A DNA stretch of 12,306 nucleotides from Zelonia costaricensis (GCA_030849075.1 JASAOO010002881.1:1-12306); one strand, 5' to 3'. Shown: positions 1 through 7,956, numbered from the stretch's first letter. A program made the numbers and translations. The notes: generated by a model not told the origin, from the letters alone.

Positions 1-226
1 AGAAAGAGTGTGAACGTGCACCTTACACCCCTGACACACACACACACACACACACACAGAAGAGGTGCGTGGGTGTGCGCCGCGCTCGCATGGGAGGTCA
101 GAGCCAGAACGCAATAGAAGGGGGAAACGAAGAGAAAGCGATCCACCTGCGACGACGCGCATCAGCGTGCACACACCGGTAAGAGCCGCCCTCCTACATG
201 GAAGGGGAAGGGGAGGGGGGGGGGGC
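1..226. other. 3' flank of the FLVCR-like gene
   Basis: Non-coding. Holds (AC)12 at 34-58 and, directly after the stop codon in transcript sense, a run of 11 Cs (plus-strand Gs, 215-225) continuing into CTCCCCTTCCCCTTCC and an AG at 195-194. This looks like an acceptor but sits only about 30 nt after the stop, which would leave almost no 3' UTR. Confidence 0.6.
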
Positions 227-2317
227 TTAGTCCTTCTTCGCCTTGCGAGAGTGCACCGACGACGCGGCGCGCGAAGGCGCTGCCGGGGTGGCGGCCTCAA
301 CACCTGCGCGTTCAGCGTCGTAGCGCAGCGCCGCGCCATCCATCTCCGCCGCCGCCGCCTGCAGCCGCTCCTTTCGCTGCTCGAGCAGTTCGATTTGGCG
401 CTTCTCGTAGTCGGAGCGCTTCGTGAGCGGCTTCGTGAGGAAGATCGCGATGCAGCCGATCACCGAGACCACCGTGGCGCCGATGAATGTGCGCAGCGCT
501 TTGTTCTCCGTCGGGTTGTTCGTCAGCACCTCACCGAAGATGAGGGTGAGCAGGAAGTTGGTGAGGCACGCGCTCCAGGTGAGCACCGGCGCCGACGTGC
601 TCTCGGCCAGTGGGAAGGTCAGCTCCACGACGTACTCGAACATGAGCGGCATCATGAAGTTCTGGCAGAGCCCCGTCACGCCGCCCCACAGCACAAACAC
701 AACTGTCACGTAGTACTTGCTGTCCTCCTGCACCGCGGGACCGAAGTGGAGGAGCAGCGTGAGCAGCAGCAGCGTGACCACGATGACCACTGACAGCACG
801 CACAGCAGCAGCTTGTAGCGGCGGCCGTAGCGGTCCACGAGTGGCATGAAGAAGGGGCACACCACCGTGCCGAAGACGAGGTTCAGGAAGCCGATCCAAC
901 CTGAGATGGCCTCGCTGATACCGTACGGCGACAGCATCTGCGGCAGCACCGTCGCCACGCCCCAGATGAGGCCGAGCTCCGCGGCAGAGCTGATGGTGAG
1001 CAGGATAAAGGACCAGTTGTGCCGGCACTCACGGAAGCAGTCCATGAGCACGGAGAAGACGTTTACCGGCTGCACCTCCGGCTCCTCCGCCGCTGCGCCG
1101 TCGTCGTCGCTGTCGATCTGGCGGCGCTGCAGCTCCGCCTCAAGCTGCTCGGCATCGGCATCGTCCCCGGCCGTCATGTGGTTGCCCGCCGCACTGGCCG
1201 ACGCCCCCGCGAACTTGCCGCTCTTCTTCTTGCGGCCGCTCTTGCGAGCCTCGCCGGAGTCGCCCGTGGTGCTGGCCTCCTCGCACCCCTCCGCGGCGGC
1301 GCCGGCTGCGAGCGGCTCGTTCTTGTCCGTGTTCGCCACCGACTTCTTGTTCGCCGATTTGTCGTTGCGCGGATGGGGCTGGCCGGCCACCTGCGCGTTG
1401 CTCGAGCTTGCCTCCTCCTCGTCGTCGTCGCTGTTGCGGCGGTGCAGCACGTTGTCGAGGGCACGCAGGCGGCGCTCCTCGCGCTGCTGCTGCCGTGCGG
1501 CGAAGTGGCTGGCGGCATAGCGCGGCTTCTTGGGGAAGAGGAAGACGACGAGCACGACCATCAGCGCCGCGTACCCGAAGTGGAACCAGAAGAAGTTTCC
1601 AAAGTGCTTCTTGTCCTGCTTCTCCGGTGTCACGAAAAGCGTCGGGATGAGGACGCCAACGCCGCACCCGAAGTTGAGCGCGGACGACATGATCGTGTTC
1701 GCCACCATGCGCTCGCTCTCCGGGAACCAGCGGTTCGAGATGAGCGGCGGCGTCGCGATCGTGAGCACCTCGGTGAAGCTGTTGAAGACCTGTGCAATGT
1801 ACAGCAGCGCCGCGTTCGGCCACGCGTACAAGGCGATGATCTTGAGCAGCGCACCAGTCGCGTTCGCGCCGGCGGCGATGAGGACGCCGAGCTTGATGCC
1901 CGTGACCTCGTACAGCTTGCAGCTCAGGAAGACGATCACAACGTAGGCAATCACGTAGGTCGTGGCGAGGAAGTTCACCTGCGTCGCGTTCATGTTGAAG
2001 TACGCGCGCACCTCGTCGACGATGGGCGAGAAGGCGATCCACTGCATGGCGTTGGAGATGGAGAGGAGGCAGAAAATGGGTGCCACGGCGAAGCGCCACG
2101 GGTCGCCGCGCAGGCGGTTCTCCTCGCGCTGCTCCAGCTGCGACAGCGCACGCGTCTGCGCCGGGTGCAGCATCGGGTCCGCGTTCTCGTCGTCCATGGC
2201 CGCAACGAGGGCCGCGTCGTCCAGCACATTCTCCTCCTCGCGCTGCGCGAAGGCGAGCACCGTGTTCGACGGCGTCTTGGCCGACCGCCCCGGCGCATCT
2301 CCAGTGCCTCCCTGCAT
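227..2317 (-). CDS. FLVCR/SLC49-like major facilitator transporter
   Basis: Complete 696-residue frame, ATG at 2317-2315 and TAA at 229-227. Twelve hydrophobic segments can be placed, six in each half: about residues 76-97, 113-133, 141-163, 168-190, 204-229 and 242-261, then 434-460, 470-493, 501-524, 535-562, 575-597 and 608-627. After TM8 an MFS motif-A-like DRYGRR (495-500) is present. The pattern in TM1 (SNAMQWI, 88-94) and the TPPLISNRWFPESER stretch (189-203) resemble the FLVCR (SLC49) branch, whose members move heme/porphyrins or choline-like amines; trypanosomatids are heme auxotrophs and a Leishmania FLVCR-type porphyrin transporter has been described. Substrate here is therefore inferred. 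The N-terminal 74 residues are acidic and soluble. A very long charged, low-complexity loop (about 262-432) separates the two halves, and the C-terminus has a short Glu/Gln/Arg-rich helix (635-660). It is the last gene of this unit in the window. Alternative: another MFS subfamily with unknown substrate. Confidence 0.92.
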   Translation of the reverse strand: MQGGTGDAPGRSAKTPSNTVLAFAQREEENVLDDAALVAAMDDENADPMLHPAQTRALSQLEQREENRLRGDPWRFAVAPIFCLLSISNAMQWIAFSPIVDEVRAYFNMNATQVNFLATTYVIAYVVIVFLSCKLYEVTGIKLGVLIAAGANATGALLKIIALYAWPNAALLYIAQVFNSFTEVLTIATPPLISNRWFPESERMVANTIMSSALNFGCGVGVLIPTLFVTPEKQDKKHFGNFFWFHFGYAALMVVLVVFLFPKKPRYAASHFAARQQQREERRLRALDNVLHRRNSDDDEEEASSSNAQVAGQPHPRNDKSANKKSVANTDKNEPLAAGAAAEGCEEASTTGDSGEARKSGRKKKSGKFAGASASAAGNHMTAGDDADAEQLEAELQRRQIDSDDDGAAAEEPEVQPVNVFSVLMDCFRECRHNWSFILLTISSAAELGLIWGVATVLPQMLSPYGISEAISGWIGFLNLVFGTVVCPFFMPLVDRYGRRYKLLLCVLSVVIVVTLLLLTLLLHFGPAVQEDSKYYVTVVFVLWGGVTGLCQNFMMPLMFEYVVELTFPLAESTSAPVLTWSACLTNFLLTLIFGEVLTNNPTENKALRTFIGATVVSVIGCIAIFLTKPLTKRSDYEKRQIELLEQRKERLQAAAAEMDGAALRYDAERAGVEAATPAAPSRAASSVHSRKAKKD

Positions 2318-2413
2318 AACTCCCGAGTGCGTCGATGTGGGTCTGTGGGACTGTTCGTGTGTGGAGGAGGATCAGGGATCGGGGTGGGCAATAAAGATGA
2401 AGCTGAGTCTCTG

Positions 2414-2429
2414 CTGAAGGAGGGGACAG
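2414..2429 (-). promoter_or_regulatory. candidate trans-splice acceptor for the FLVCR-like gene
   Basis: Read on the minus strand, a short CU-rich tract (2429-2416, TCCCCTCCTTC core) is followed by AG at 2415-2414, about 96 nt before the ATG. A U-rich stretch (2478-2464) lies a little further upstream. A second possible acceptor is TTTTGTTTAG ending at 2511, which would give a 5' UTR of about 190 nt. The choice cannot be made from sequence alone. Confidence 0.35.
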
Positions 2430-2740
2430 ACAAGAGTAGCGTGATCGAGTTACAAGACAAACAAAGCAAACGAAAAATGAGCGCGGTGGCGTTTAGCGTG
2501 ACCTAGTCGGCTAAACAAAACCCTCACAGCAATTGCAAACAACTACAACCACGAACAACAGCAACACTGTCTTCACTTAACTGCGCGGCTCGTCCTTCGC
2601 TTGAGTTCGCTGATGTCACGTTGAGCGCTTTAGTCGTTTGCGTTTTAGCAAATCAAGAGGAAAAAAGAGGGGGGGGGCAGCAGGCGGCGGGCGGATGTTA
2701 AAGGCAGAAGTAAAGGCTGACTTGATGCAGTGGTGATCGA

Positions 2741-2745
<5 letters not shown>

Positions 2746-2773
<28 letters not shown>
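2746..2773. repeat. (GT)14 microsatellite
   Basis: Uninterrupted GT dinucleotides on the plus strand, i.e. (CA)n in the transcript sense, the opposite polarity to most repeats in this window. Confidence 0.95.
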
Positions 2774-3196
2774 TGATGGGGAGGTAGAGAAGGTAGGGGG
2801 AAATCGGGGAGCGGAGGAGGAGGAGCGGTAGAGCCATGACGGGGTGCACCAGCGGGGGATGTGCGGTGGTAGGTGGTCGAGGAGGGGGCGGCGGTGGCGG
2901 CGATGACGAGGGAGGGGGAGGGGGCCGCGAAAGGCACAGGCACGGGCATGGCATGCACCGTTCACCGCATGATGTCAGAACACCAGATGCGGCGCGAGGG
3001 GCGTGGAGCGGCACACAGACACACACAGACACACACACAAGAAGAGTAGCGGGACTCCGCCTCTCCCTCTTCGGCGCCATGTGCGATTGGATTGTCCGAG
3101 CCGTCGCACCCCGCTGCGGGTGTGCGAGGCAGCGCTGGGGCGGCAGCCGTTGGAGGGAGGGAGGGGGGGGGTAAGTTGGAGGGAGGCGCGGTGCTA

Positions 3197-3417
3197 TCCG
3201 CGGAGCCTCCTGCTGCGTGTGCCCTGACAACGCCGTCTTGCCTCGTAGAAACTCCAGTTGTCTACTCCTTTTCTTTGTGGTCTTCATCACGGACAGCGCG
3301 AGTTCANTCCGCGGAGCCTCCTGCTGCGTGTGCCCTGACAACGCCGTCTTGCCTCGTAGAAACTCCAGTTGTCTACTCCTTTTCTTTGTGGTCTTCATCA
3401 CGGACAGCGCGAGTTCA
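3197..3417 (+). repeat. perfect 110-bp direct repeat flanking an N
   Basis: Bases 3197-3306 and 3308-3417 are identical over 110 positions, separated only by the N at 3307. The unit runs from TCCGCGGAGC to GCGAGTTCA. This is what results when two contigs with unrecognised overlapping ends are joined by one N, so the true sequence probably has one copy. Any reading frame crossing this place is unreliable. Confidence 0.95.
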
Positions 3418-3584
3418 ACGCACACCCCGAAGTCGGCTGCATTTGCGTGAACCTGTGTGTACGTGTGCGTTTACGTGTAGCTCTTGTTCGCGCGCTGATC
3501 CACACGCACGCACGCTGGCACAAGCGAAAAGCAAACAAACGAAAAAGACCGCACGCCGATGACGCCGATGTCCACGGTTTGCAG

Positions 3585-3612
<28 letters not shown>
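3585..3612. repeat. (AC)14 microsatellite
   Basis: Uninterrupted AC units, followed by imperfect CA-rich sequence to about 3650. Confidence 0.95.
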
Positions 3613-3618
<6 letters not shown>

Positions 3619-4090
3619 TAGCATGCACACACACTTACAAACACACACGCAGAACCACCTGCTGTGAGAAACATGCGCAGACGCTTTATCCCCCCCCCTT
3701 TACTCTGTTCTCTCATACACGCCCGCTTACACAATCGCCACGTGCATTGCGAGTTGTCATTAACACATACACAGCCACGGTCACATCGTGTGCAACCGCG
3801 GAGGGGAAGACGGAATCGCGTTCGCTCGCGTACACGTAGCTGCGCGTATAAGGGGATGGGGATGAGAGAGCCGTGGAAGGGAGGGAGGGAGGGGGGAGGT
3901 GAGAAGGGCGGGGTCGTCAGAGATGAGTGCGGTGCAGCCGGGAACAGGAAGACGCACCGCAGCACGGGCAAAGACAAGAAGAGGAAGAGGGGAGCAAAGC
4001 GCTGGCAGAGTGGGGAGGGAAGGGATGGGAGACAGAGTGACGGAGAGGGAGGCGTTCTGTTGGACGGAACGACACAGACGCACACACATG

Positions 4091-4118
4091 CACACACACA
4101 CACACACACACACACACA
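4091..4118. repeat. (CA)14 microsatellite
   Basis: Uninterrupted CA units; a similar (CA)n of about 23 bases follows at 4333-4355. Confidence 0.95.
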
Positions 4119-4249
4119 GTCATCTACGCACTCACAAATACGAGAGACGCGCGGAGCTGGGGCGCGGTGAGGTGAAGTGGGGTCGTGGGTTGGGGTTTGG
4201 GAGAGAAGAGGAGGGGGGGGGGCAACTGGGCGACAGAGGCCGAGTAAGA

Positions 4250-4279
4250 GGGGGGGGGGGAGGGAGGGAGGGAGGGAGG
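4250..4279 (+). repeat. G-run plus (AGGG)n, G-quadruplex-type tract
   Basis: Eleven Gs followed by four AGGG units. Similar tracts lie at 3879-3899, 4459-4489 and 5672-5705. All are on the plus (non-template-sense) strand, so the RNA from this unit carries the C-rich complement. Confidence 0.85.
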
Positions 4280-4411
4280 CGTATACGCTGGCGTTGGGAG
4301 GAGGAGGAGGAGGAAAGGTTGGCACCGACACGCACACACACACACACACACACACGCACGCACAATGGACGAGGGCAGCAGGGCGACAACACAACAGCGG
4401 AATGCACGTAC

Positions 4412-4443
4412 CTAAAGAGGGAAAAAGCAGACAAACGAAAAAG
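4412..4443 (-). promoter_or_regulatory. acceptor-like U-rich tract with no good ORF behind it
   Basis: Minus-strand CTTTTTCGTTTGTCTGC then TTTTTCCCTCTTTAG (AG at 4413-4412). The 21-nt core (4443-4423) is repeated with one mismatch at 3547-3527. The following sequence is mainly (GT)n and has no convincing coding frame, so this is either a non-coding splice site, a polyadenylation signal region or a U-rich 3' UTR element. Confidence 0.25.
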
Positions 4444-5651
4444 GCGTTGCCGTGGCACGGGGGGGGGGAGAGGGAGGGAGGGAGGGAGAGTTCGGCGACG
4501 AGGCCCGCCCGCTCCCCCCGTGTGGCGGCGGGACAGCGAGGGGAAGAAGAGGTAAGTGCGATGGTGTGGGGGAGGGGAAGAGGGAAGACATACAGACACC
4601 GACAGAGGGCGCACGTGCAAGACAGAAGACGCGCAGTAGTGACAGCAGACGGTCAAGCCTAATGGAGAAGACGCACACAAACGCGAAACCCAACGCACAA
4701 ACTTAGCGAACTGAAGAGATGCGGCACATTCATAAAGCGAGCAAGTATCAACTTCGAAAGTGTGTGTGTGTTTGTGCGTCGTTCTTGTTTGTGGTGCATG
4801 CACACGGTGAGCGGCTCACTTGACTTCGCGTTCTTGCTTCATTTGCGTTGTCAAGGAAAAGAAGGAGAACAAAAGACCGAAGAGGAAGGGAGGGCGCCTG
4901 CGAGCGGATCAGGCGCATCTGCGCACCCCCCGCGCGTGCTTGTGTGTGTTTGTGTGAGTCCCACCCTCTGAGAGTGAGTGACACACACACACACCTACAC
5001 GCGGCGGCACAGAGAAGGGCCTTGAAAGATGAGAAAACGAAGGTCGAGAAGAAGAGCGCGGGAGGCGCGGCGGGACGAACGTGGAGGGAAGGAATACGCG
5101 ACCGCTCCGCACTTTATTCAACGAACACCACACACACACACACAAACCTTCACACACGACACCAGCATCGGGTCCGTGCAGCTGAGGGAGGGGGAGGAAG
5201 GGGCCGTCGTTCAAGAGGCGCACAGCTCGCCAAGTCCGATTGGGGTTCCGTCATGACCACGCCTGCAATCGCCCGCAGCACGGCAAAGACCTTCAGAGGC
5301 AACACGAAGCCACCGTTCAGGAAGAGTACACGATGCAGTACACCACCACACACAGTGAACGATACACACACACACACATATACACACATACGCAATGACG
5401 TCGTACGTCTACCTTCCTTTTCTCTTCTCGCTTACCCCTCACTACACGCATTCAGATGGCAAGCATACAGGGACTGGGTGACTCGAGGCAATACGAGATC
5501 GGGCGGCGTGATGTGTGCTCGGCAGACGGTTGCGCGTGAGTGTGTGTGTGTGTGCGTGGAAACGCGGAAGGACAAAGACAACAACAACAAACAAGAAAAA
5601 ATGAGAGAAGTAAAGCAAGTCGATATCTTGAAGACTTCAGGATCAGGAAAG

Positions 5652-6092
5652 TTACAAACCAGAACAAAGGCGGGAGGGGGAGGGGGGAGGAGGGGGGGGG
5701 GGAGGTACCATGTGCATATCACGCCCGACATGGAGTCGGGGAAGTTGGTGTTGCCTCAAGATTGCGTATATAGAAGAATGCGCGTGTCTTCGCGTCTCGT
5801 CCTGAGTCTCTCTCTCTCTCTGTGTCTGTGTGGTTGCGCTAGATAGACGCGTTGACAGGAGGAGGGAAATACCACGTGGAGCTTCGAATGTGCGATGGTG
5901 TGTGCTTGTGTGTTTGTGGTGACACTCGCTCGTATCGACAAACACATGCCTTAACACACACACACACGCCAAGGCACAAACACACAGAGACCAGCTTAAG
6001 GTCGACATGCGTGGAAGATAAGGCAGCCTAAGCGTTTTGAAGTGGAGAGCAAGGAAGAAAGCGGAGGTGCTGGGATCGACGATCGAGCTCAT
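5652..6092 (-). CDS. weak candidate 146-residue reading frame behind a strong acceptor-like tract
   Basis: Not recognised. The frame starts at the first ATG (6092-6090) downstream of the best transcript-sense pyrimidine tract in this spacer (AG at 6110-6109), leaving a putative 5' UTR of 16 nt, and ends in TAA at 5654-5652. The first 30 residues are ordinary in composition; residues about 33-50 are a Cys/Val-rich hydrophobic stretch encoded by CA/TG repeat, the middle is His/Thr-rich, and a proline run near the C-terminus comes from a G-rich tract (C-rich in the transcript). Much of the frame is therefore translated repeat, so a non-coding trans-spliced RNA or an unused site in the 3' UTR of the transporter gene at 6577-7455 is at least as likely. 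Confidence 0.12.
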   Translation of the reverse strand: MSSIVDPSTSAFFLALHFKTLRLPYLPRMSTLSWSLCVCALACVCVLRHVFVDTSECHHKHTSTHHRTFEAPRGISLLLSTRLSSATTQTQRERETQDETRRHAHSSIYAILRQHQLPRLHVGRDMHMVPPPPPPPPSPSRLCSGL

Positions 6093-6108
6093 ATGGTGAG
6101 CAGGCAGA

Positions 6109-6172
6109 CTTGGGGAAACGGATCAGCAGCACGCGAGGGAGGAGCAAGAAAAGAAAAAAAAAGGAAGCAGAA
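6109..6172 (-). promoter_or_regulatory. strong acceptor-like pyrimidine tract and AG inside the spacer
   Basis: Minus-strand reading: a tract containing CTTCC, nine Ts, CTTTTCTTGCTCCTCCC (about 6170-6130) is followed, with no intervening AG, by TTTCCCCAAG (AG at 6110-6109). This has the form of a trypanosomatid trans-splice acceptor, lying about 470 bp after the stop of the transporter gene at 6577-7455. It could mark an extra small transcript (see 5652-6092) or direct polyadenylation of that gene, since the two processes are coupled. Confidence 0.4.
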
Positions 6173-6576
6173 ATGAGGTGGGGCAGGGGTGCGAGCTTGA
6201 CCAGCTGCTTGCACGGAGCTGCGCTTGCTCGTGTGCCGTGGCATGCCCACTCATCTCTGTGTCGCCGTGCAGCTGCAGCACGTCTAGACATCAGCGCGTG
6301 CATGTGTGCGTGTTTTGCGTCTCTCTCTGTGTGTGCGCGTGTGCGTGTGTGTGCGTGCATGCAGGTACGTGCGAGAGAGACAAGGCGATGAAGAATGCCG
6401 TAGTGCGGTCGCTGGCGGTGAGCGATGCGGAGGAACACGTGAGGGCGGTCGTTGACGAAGGGGGAAAGCGAAAGCAACGCACAGGCGACAGAGGGAACGT
6501 GAATGGGTGGCCTACACACACACACACACACAGACGACCCACGTACCCTTCCCCTTCACTCACACGTCTGCGGACG

Positions 6577-7455
6577 TCAATCGCTCTCCTGAGCCTTGGA
6601 GGTGGGCTCGTGCTCGATCTCCGAGTGCGCCGGCGACTTCGACTTGTCCGCGCCGAACCAGCCGAGCAGCTGCGTCATCGGGATCACCGGCAGCAGCGTG
6701 CGGTCCCACACCTCGTTGAGCACCTCGGCCACGCCCAGATAGAAAGCGAGGCCGCCGCACACAATACCCTCGTACCCCGCCGCCCGCAGCGCCGTTGGGT
6801 TGCCAGCCATGTTGCCACCGGCCAGCAGGAGGAACAGCAGCGTGACGGTCAGGAAGACGAGGAAGATGGCCACGTTCATGCGCAGCGTGCAGATCATCAT
6901 GAAGAAGGAGAAGACACCCCACAGGGAGAGGTACGCGCCCACGAAGTACTCCGAGGACGCCTGCACCTCACTCAGCGGGAAGAAGCTCGAATTGGGCAGC
7001 ATCCAGACGCACACGAGGGACAGCCAGAAGGCGCCGTAGGAGGTGAAGGCGACGTACGCGAAGGTGTTGCCACGCGTCCACTCCAGCAGGCCGGCGATGA
7101 ACTGCGCCCCACCGCCGTAGCAGATGCCCATCGCCGGAATCACCGTCGTCAGGGGGAAGTGCCCGGTGTTGTGCAGGTTGAGCAGGACCTTGGTCATGCC
7201 GAAGCCGAGCAGGCCGACGGGACCGGGGTTCGCCATGCGCTGCTGCGTGATCTGCGCCTGGTACTCCCACTCCTGCAGCTCACGCAGACGCTGCCGCTTC
7301 GCCATAAGTTCGCGGGCACGGCGCGTTCGCTGCTGCTTGTTGCGGGCGACCGGCGCGGCCTGGCGGCTGACAGGGGCGGCCTCGCCGTTCTCGTACTTGT
7401 CGTGGAAGCGGCGGAGGTCTTGGTTGGAGGCGGCGTAGTTGGGCNGAGCTGACAC
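6577..7455 (-). CDS. GPR1/FUN34/YaaH family transporter, start codon lost at N
   Basis: The frame ends in TGA at 6579-6577 and reads 292 codons. The leftmost codon is GTG (7455-7453), not a credible start in a trypanosomatid, and codon 4 contains the N. No in-frame ATG lies between the likely splice acceptor and the N, so the true start is probably missing; the next in-frame ATG is codon 51. The family signature NPGPVGL is at residues 76-82. The family-like GGGAQFIAGLLEW and GNTF elements follow at 114-126 and 129-132. Six membrane spans are visible: about 78-95, 105-124, 132-153, 170-190, 193-213 and 225-246. The first 70 residues are basic and hydrophilic; the last 24 are a polar acidic tail. 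Relatives include E. coli SatP (acetate/succinate) and yeast Ato/Ady2 (acetate, ammonia export); trypanosome members have been linked to ammonium. Substrate is inferred only. A close paralogue lies 4.6 kb upstream in the transcription sense. Confidence 0.92.
   Translation of the reverse strand: MSAXPNYAASNQDLRRFHDKYENGEAAPVSRQAAPVARNKQQRTRRARELMAKRQRLRELQEWEYQAQITQQRMANPGPVGLLGFGMTKVLLNLHNTGHFPLTTVIPAMGICYGGGAQFIAGLLEWTRGNTFAYVAFTSYGAFWLSLVCVWMLPNSSFFPLSEVQASSEYFVGAYLSLWGVFSFFMMICTLRMNVAIFLVFLTVTLLFLLLAGGNMAGNPTALRAAGYEGIVCGGLAFYLGVAEVLNEVWDRTLLPVIPMTQLLGWFGADKSKSPAHSEIEHEPTSKAQESD
7445..7445. other. single N (assembly gap or ambiguity) at the 5' end of a transporter gene
   Basis: The N falls in codon 4 of the readable frame of the GPR1/FUN34/YaaH gene. 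Unlike the N at 3307 it has no obvious flanking duplication, so it may hide missing sequence of unknown length including the ATG. Confidence 0.9.
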
Positions 7456-7463
7456 GCACGGGT

Positions 7464-7521
7464 CTGTGTGTGTTTGTGGGTGTATGTGTGAGTGGGTGAG
7501 TGATGTGAGGTGAGGGGAGGC
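7464..7521 (-). promoter_or_regulatory. candidate trans-splice acceptor for the GPR1/FUN34/YaaH gene
   Basis: On the minus strand a C/U/A tract (7521-7486, starting GCCTCCCCTCACCTC) runs without any AG until CACACAG, with AG at 7465-7464. Only 18 bases separate it from the N at 7445, and there is no ATG in them, which supports a start codon lost in the gap. Confidence 0.35.
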
Positions 7522-7565
7522 GGTGTTGTGTTGATGCTTACGTCTGTGTGTGTCTGTGTGTCCTT

Positions 7566-7838
7566 CATTCTAAGTTTGCAGGCAGAACAGCCGCAGCACC
7601 ATTAGAGACAGATAATGGAGAAGTGGAACGCGCAGATCGGGTCGTGATGGTGAGTGCGGAGGGCATGAACACGACATCGCAACACTCACGCCGGGGGCGA
7701 TGACGCGATGGCGGTGCCACAGTCGCCGCAATAGCGCGTGCTGAACCGCCTCGCAGGGGCTGGCGGCTCTGCTGCCTGCCCGGCGCCCTTGGGCCTGACG
7801 TGGGCAGGGAGAAAGTGAGGGAGAGAGGGGAGGGGACC
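7566..7838. other. unique GC-rich block, possible SIDER-type retroposon remnant
   Basis: About 240 bp of non-repetitive GC-rich sequence between microsatellite-rich flanks. It sits just upstream of the transporter at 6577-7455, where the 3' UTR of the preceding gene would be. Leishmania SIDER elements are degenerate short retroposons found mainly in 3' UTRs. The general look (e.g. CCGCCTCGCAGGGGCTGGCG at 7748-7767) made me suspect one, but no target-site duplication or poly(A) end was identified. Confidence 0.2.
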
Positions 7839-7843
7839 GGCAC

Positions 7844-7879
<36 letters not shown>

Positions 7880-7956
7880 ACGTGTAGACGCGACCCAGAG
7901 GATCAGCAGGAGTACGTGTGTGTGTGTGTGTGTGTGTGTGTGAGGGTGAGGGTGCC
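7839..7956. repeat. large inverted repeat: (CA)n arm and (TG)n arm
   Basis: Left arm 7839-7880 reads GGCACCCTCAC then (AC)n; right arm 7914-7956 reads (GT)n then GTGAGGGTGAGGGTGCC. The arms are complementary over 30-odd bases, and the unique ends GGCACCCTCAC / GTGAGGGTGCC pair if a 6-base GAGGGT bulge is allowed. The loop of about 33-40 bases is unique sequence. In RNA from either strand this would form a long hairpin; it lies in the spacer between the two transporter paralogues, probably in the 3' UTR of the upstream one. Confidence 0.85.

Larger units (their letters stand above)
2318..3196. other. spacer: 5' flank of the FLVCR-like gene
   Basis: No gene seen. Contains the proposed 5' UTR and acceptor sites (2318-2520), an A/C-rich unique stretch (2500-2640), (GT)14 at 2746-2773, and GGAGG-rich low complexity around 2800-2930 and 3150-3180. 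Long frames here are translated repeats. Confidence 0.6.
3418..6108. other. spacer: microsatellites and G-rich tracts
   Basis: No secure gene. Plus-strand content is CA microsatellites (3585-3612, 4091-4118, 4333-4355, short ones near 4980, 5130, 5360), GGGA-type tracts (3879-3899, 4250-4279, 4459-4489, 5672-5705), a (TC)n run at 5805-5822, and A-rich tracts that are U-rich in transcript sense (3527-3547, 4423-4443, 5578-5600). Probably part of a long 3' UTR of the transporter gene at 6577-7455 plus intergenic sequence. The weak candidate frame 5652-6092 lies in its right part. Confidence 0.6.

Noticed and set aside
194..226. Acceptor-like C/U tract just after the stop codon of the FLVCR-like gene
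   Set aside because: Polyadenylation normally lies well upstream of a used acceptor, which would fall inside the coding region here; more likely plain low complexity.
1019..2506. 495-codon plus-strand frame opposite the FLVCR-like gene
   Set aside because: It is the antisense shadow of a GC3-rich real gene; composition is Arg/Val/Leu/His-rich with no membrane or domain pattern, and it is against the direction of the unit.
2616..3425. 269-codon minus-strand frame crossing the N at 3307
   Set aside because: Contains two copies of the same peptide from the assembly duplication, plus Pro and His-Thr low complexity; artefactual.
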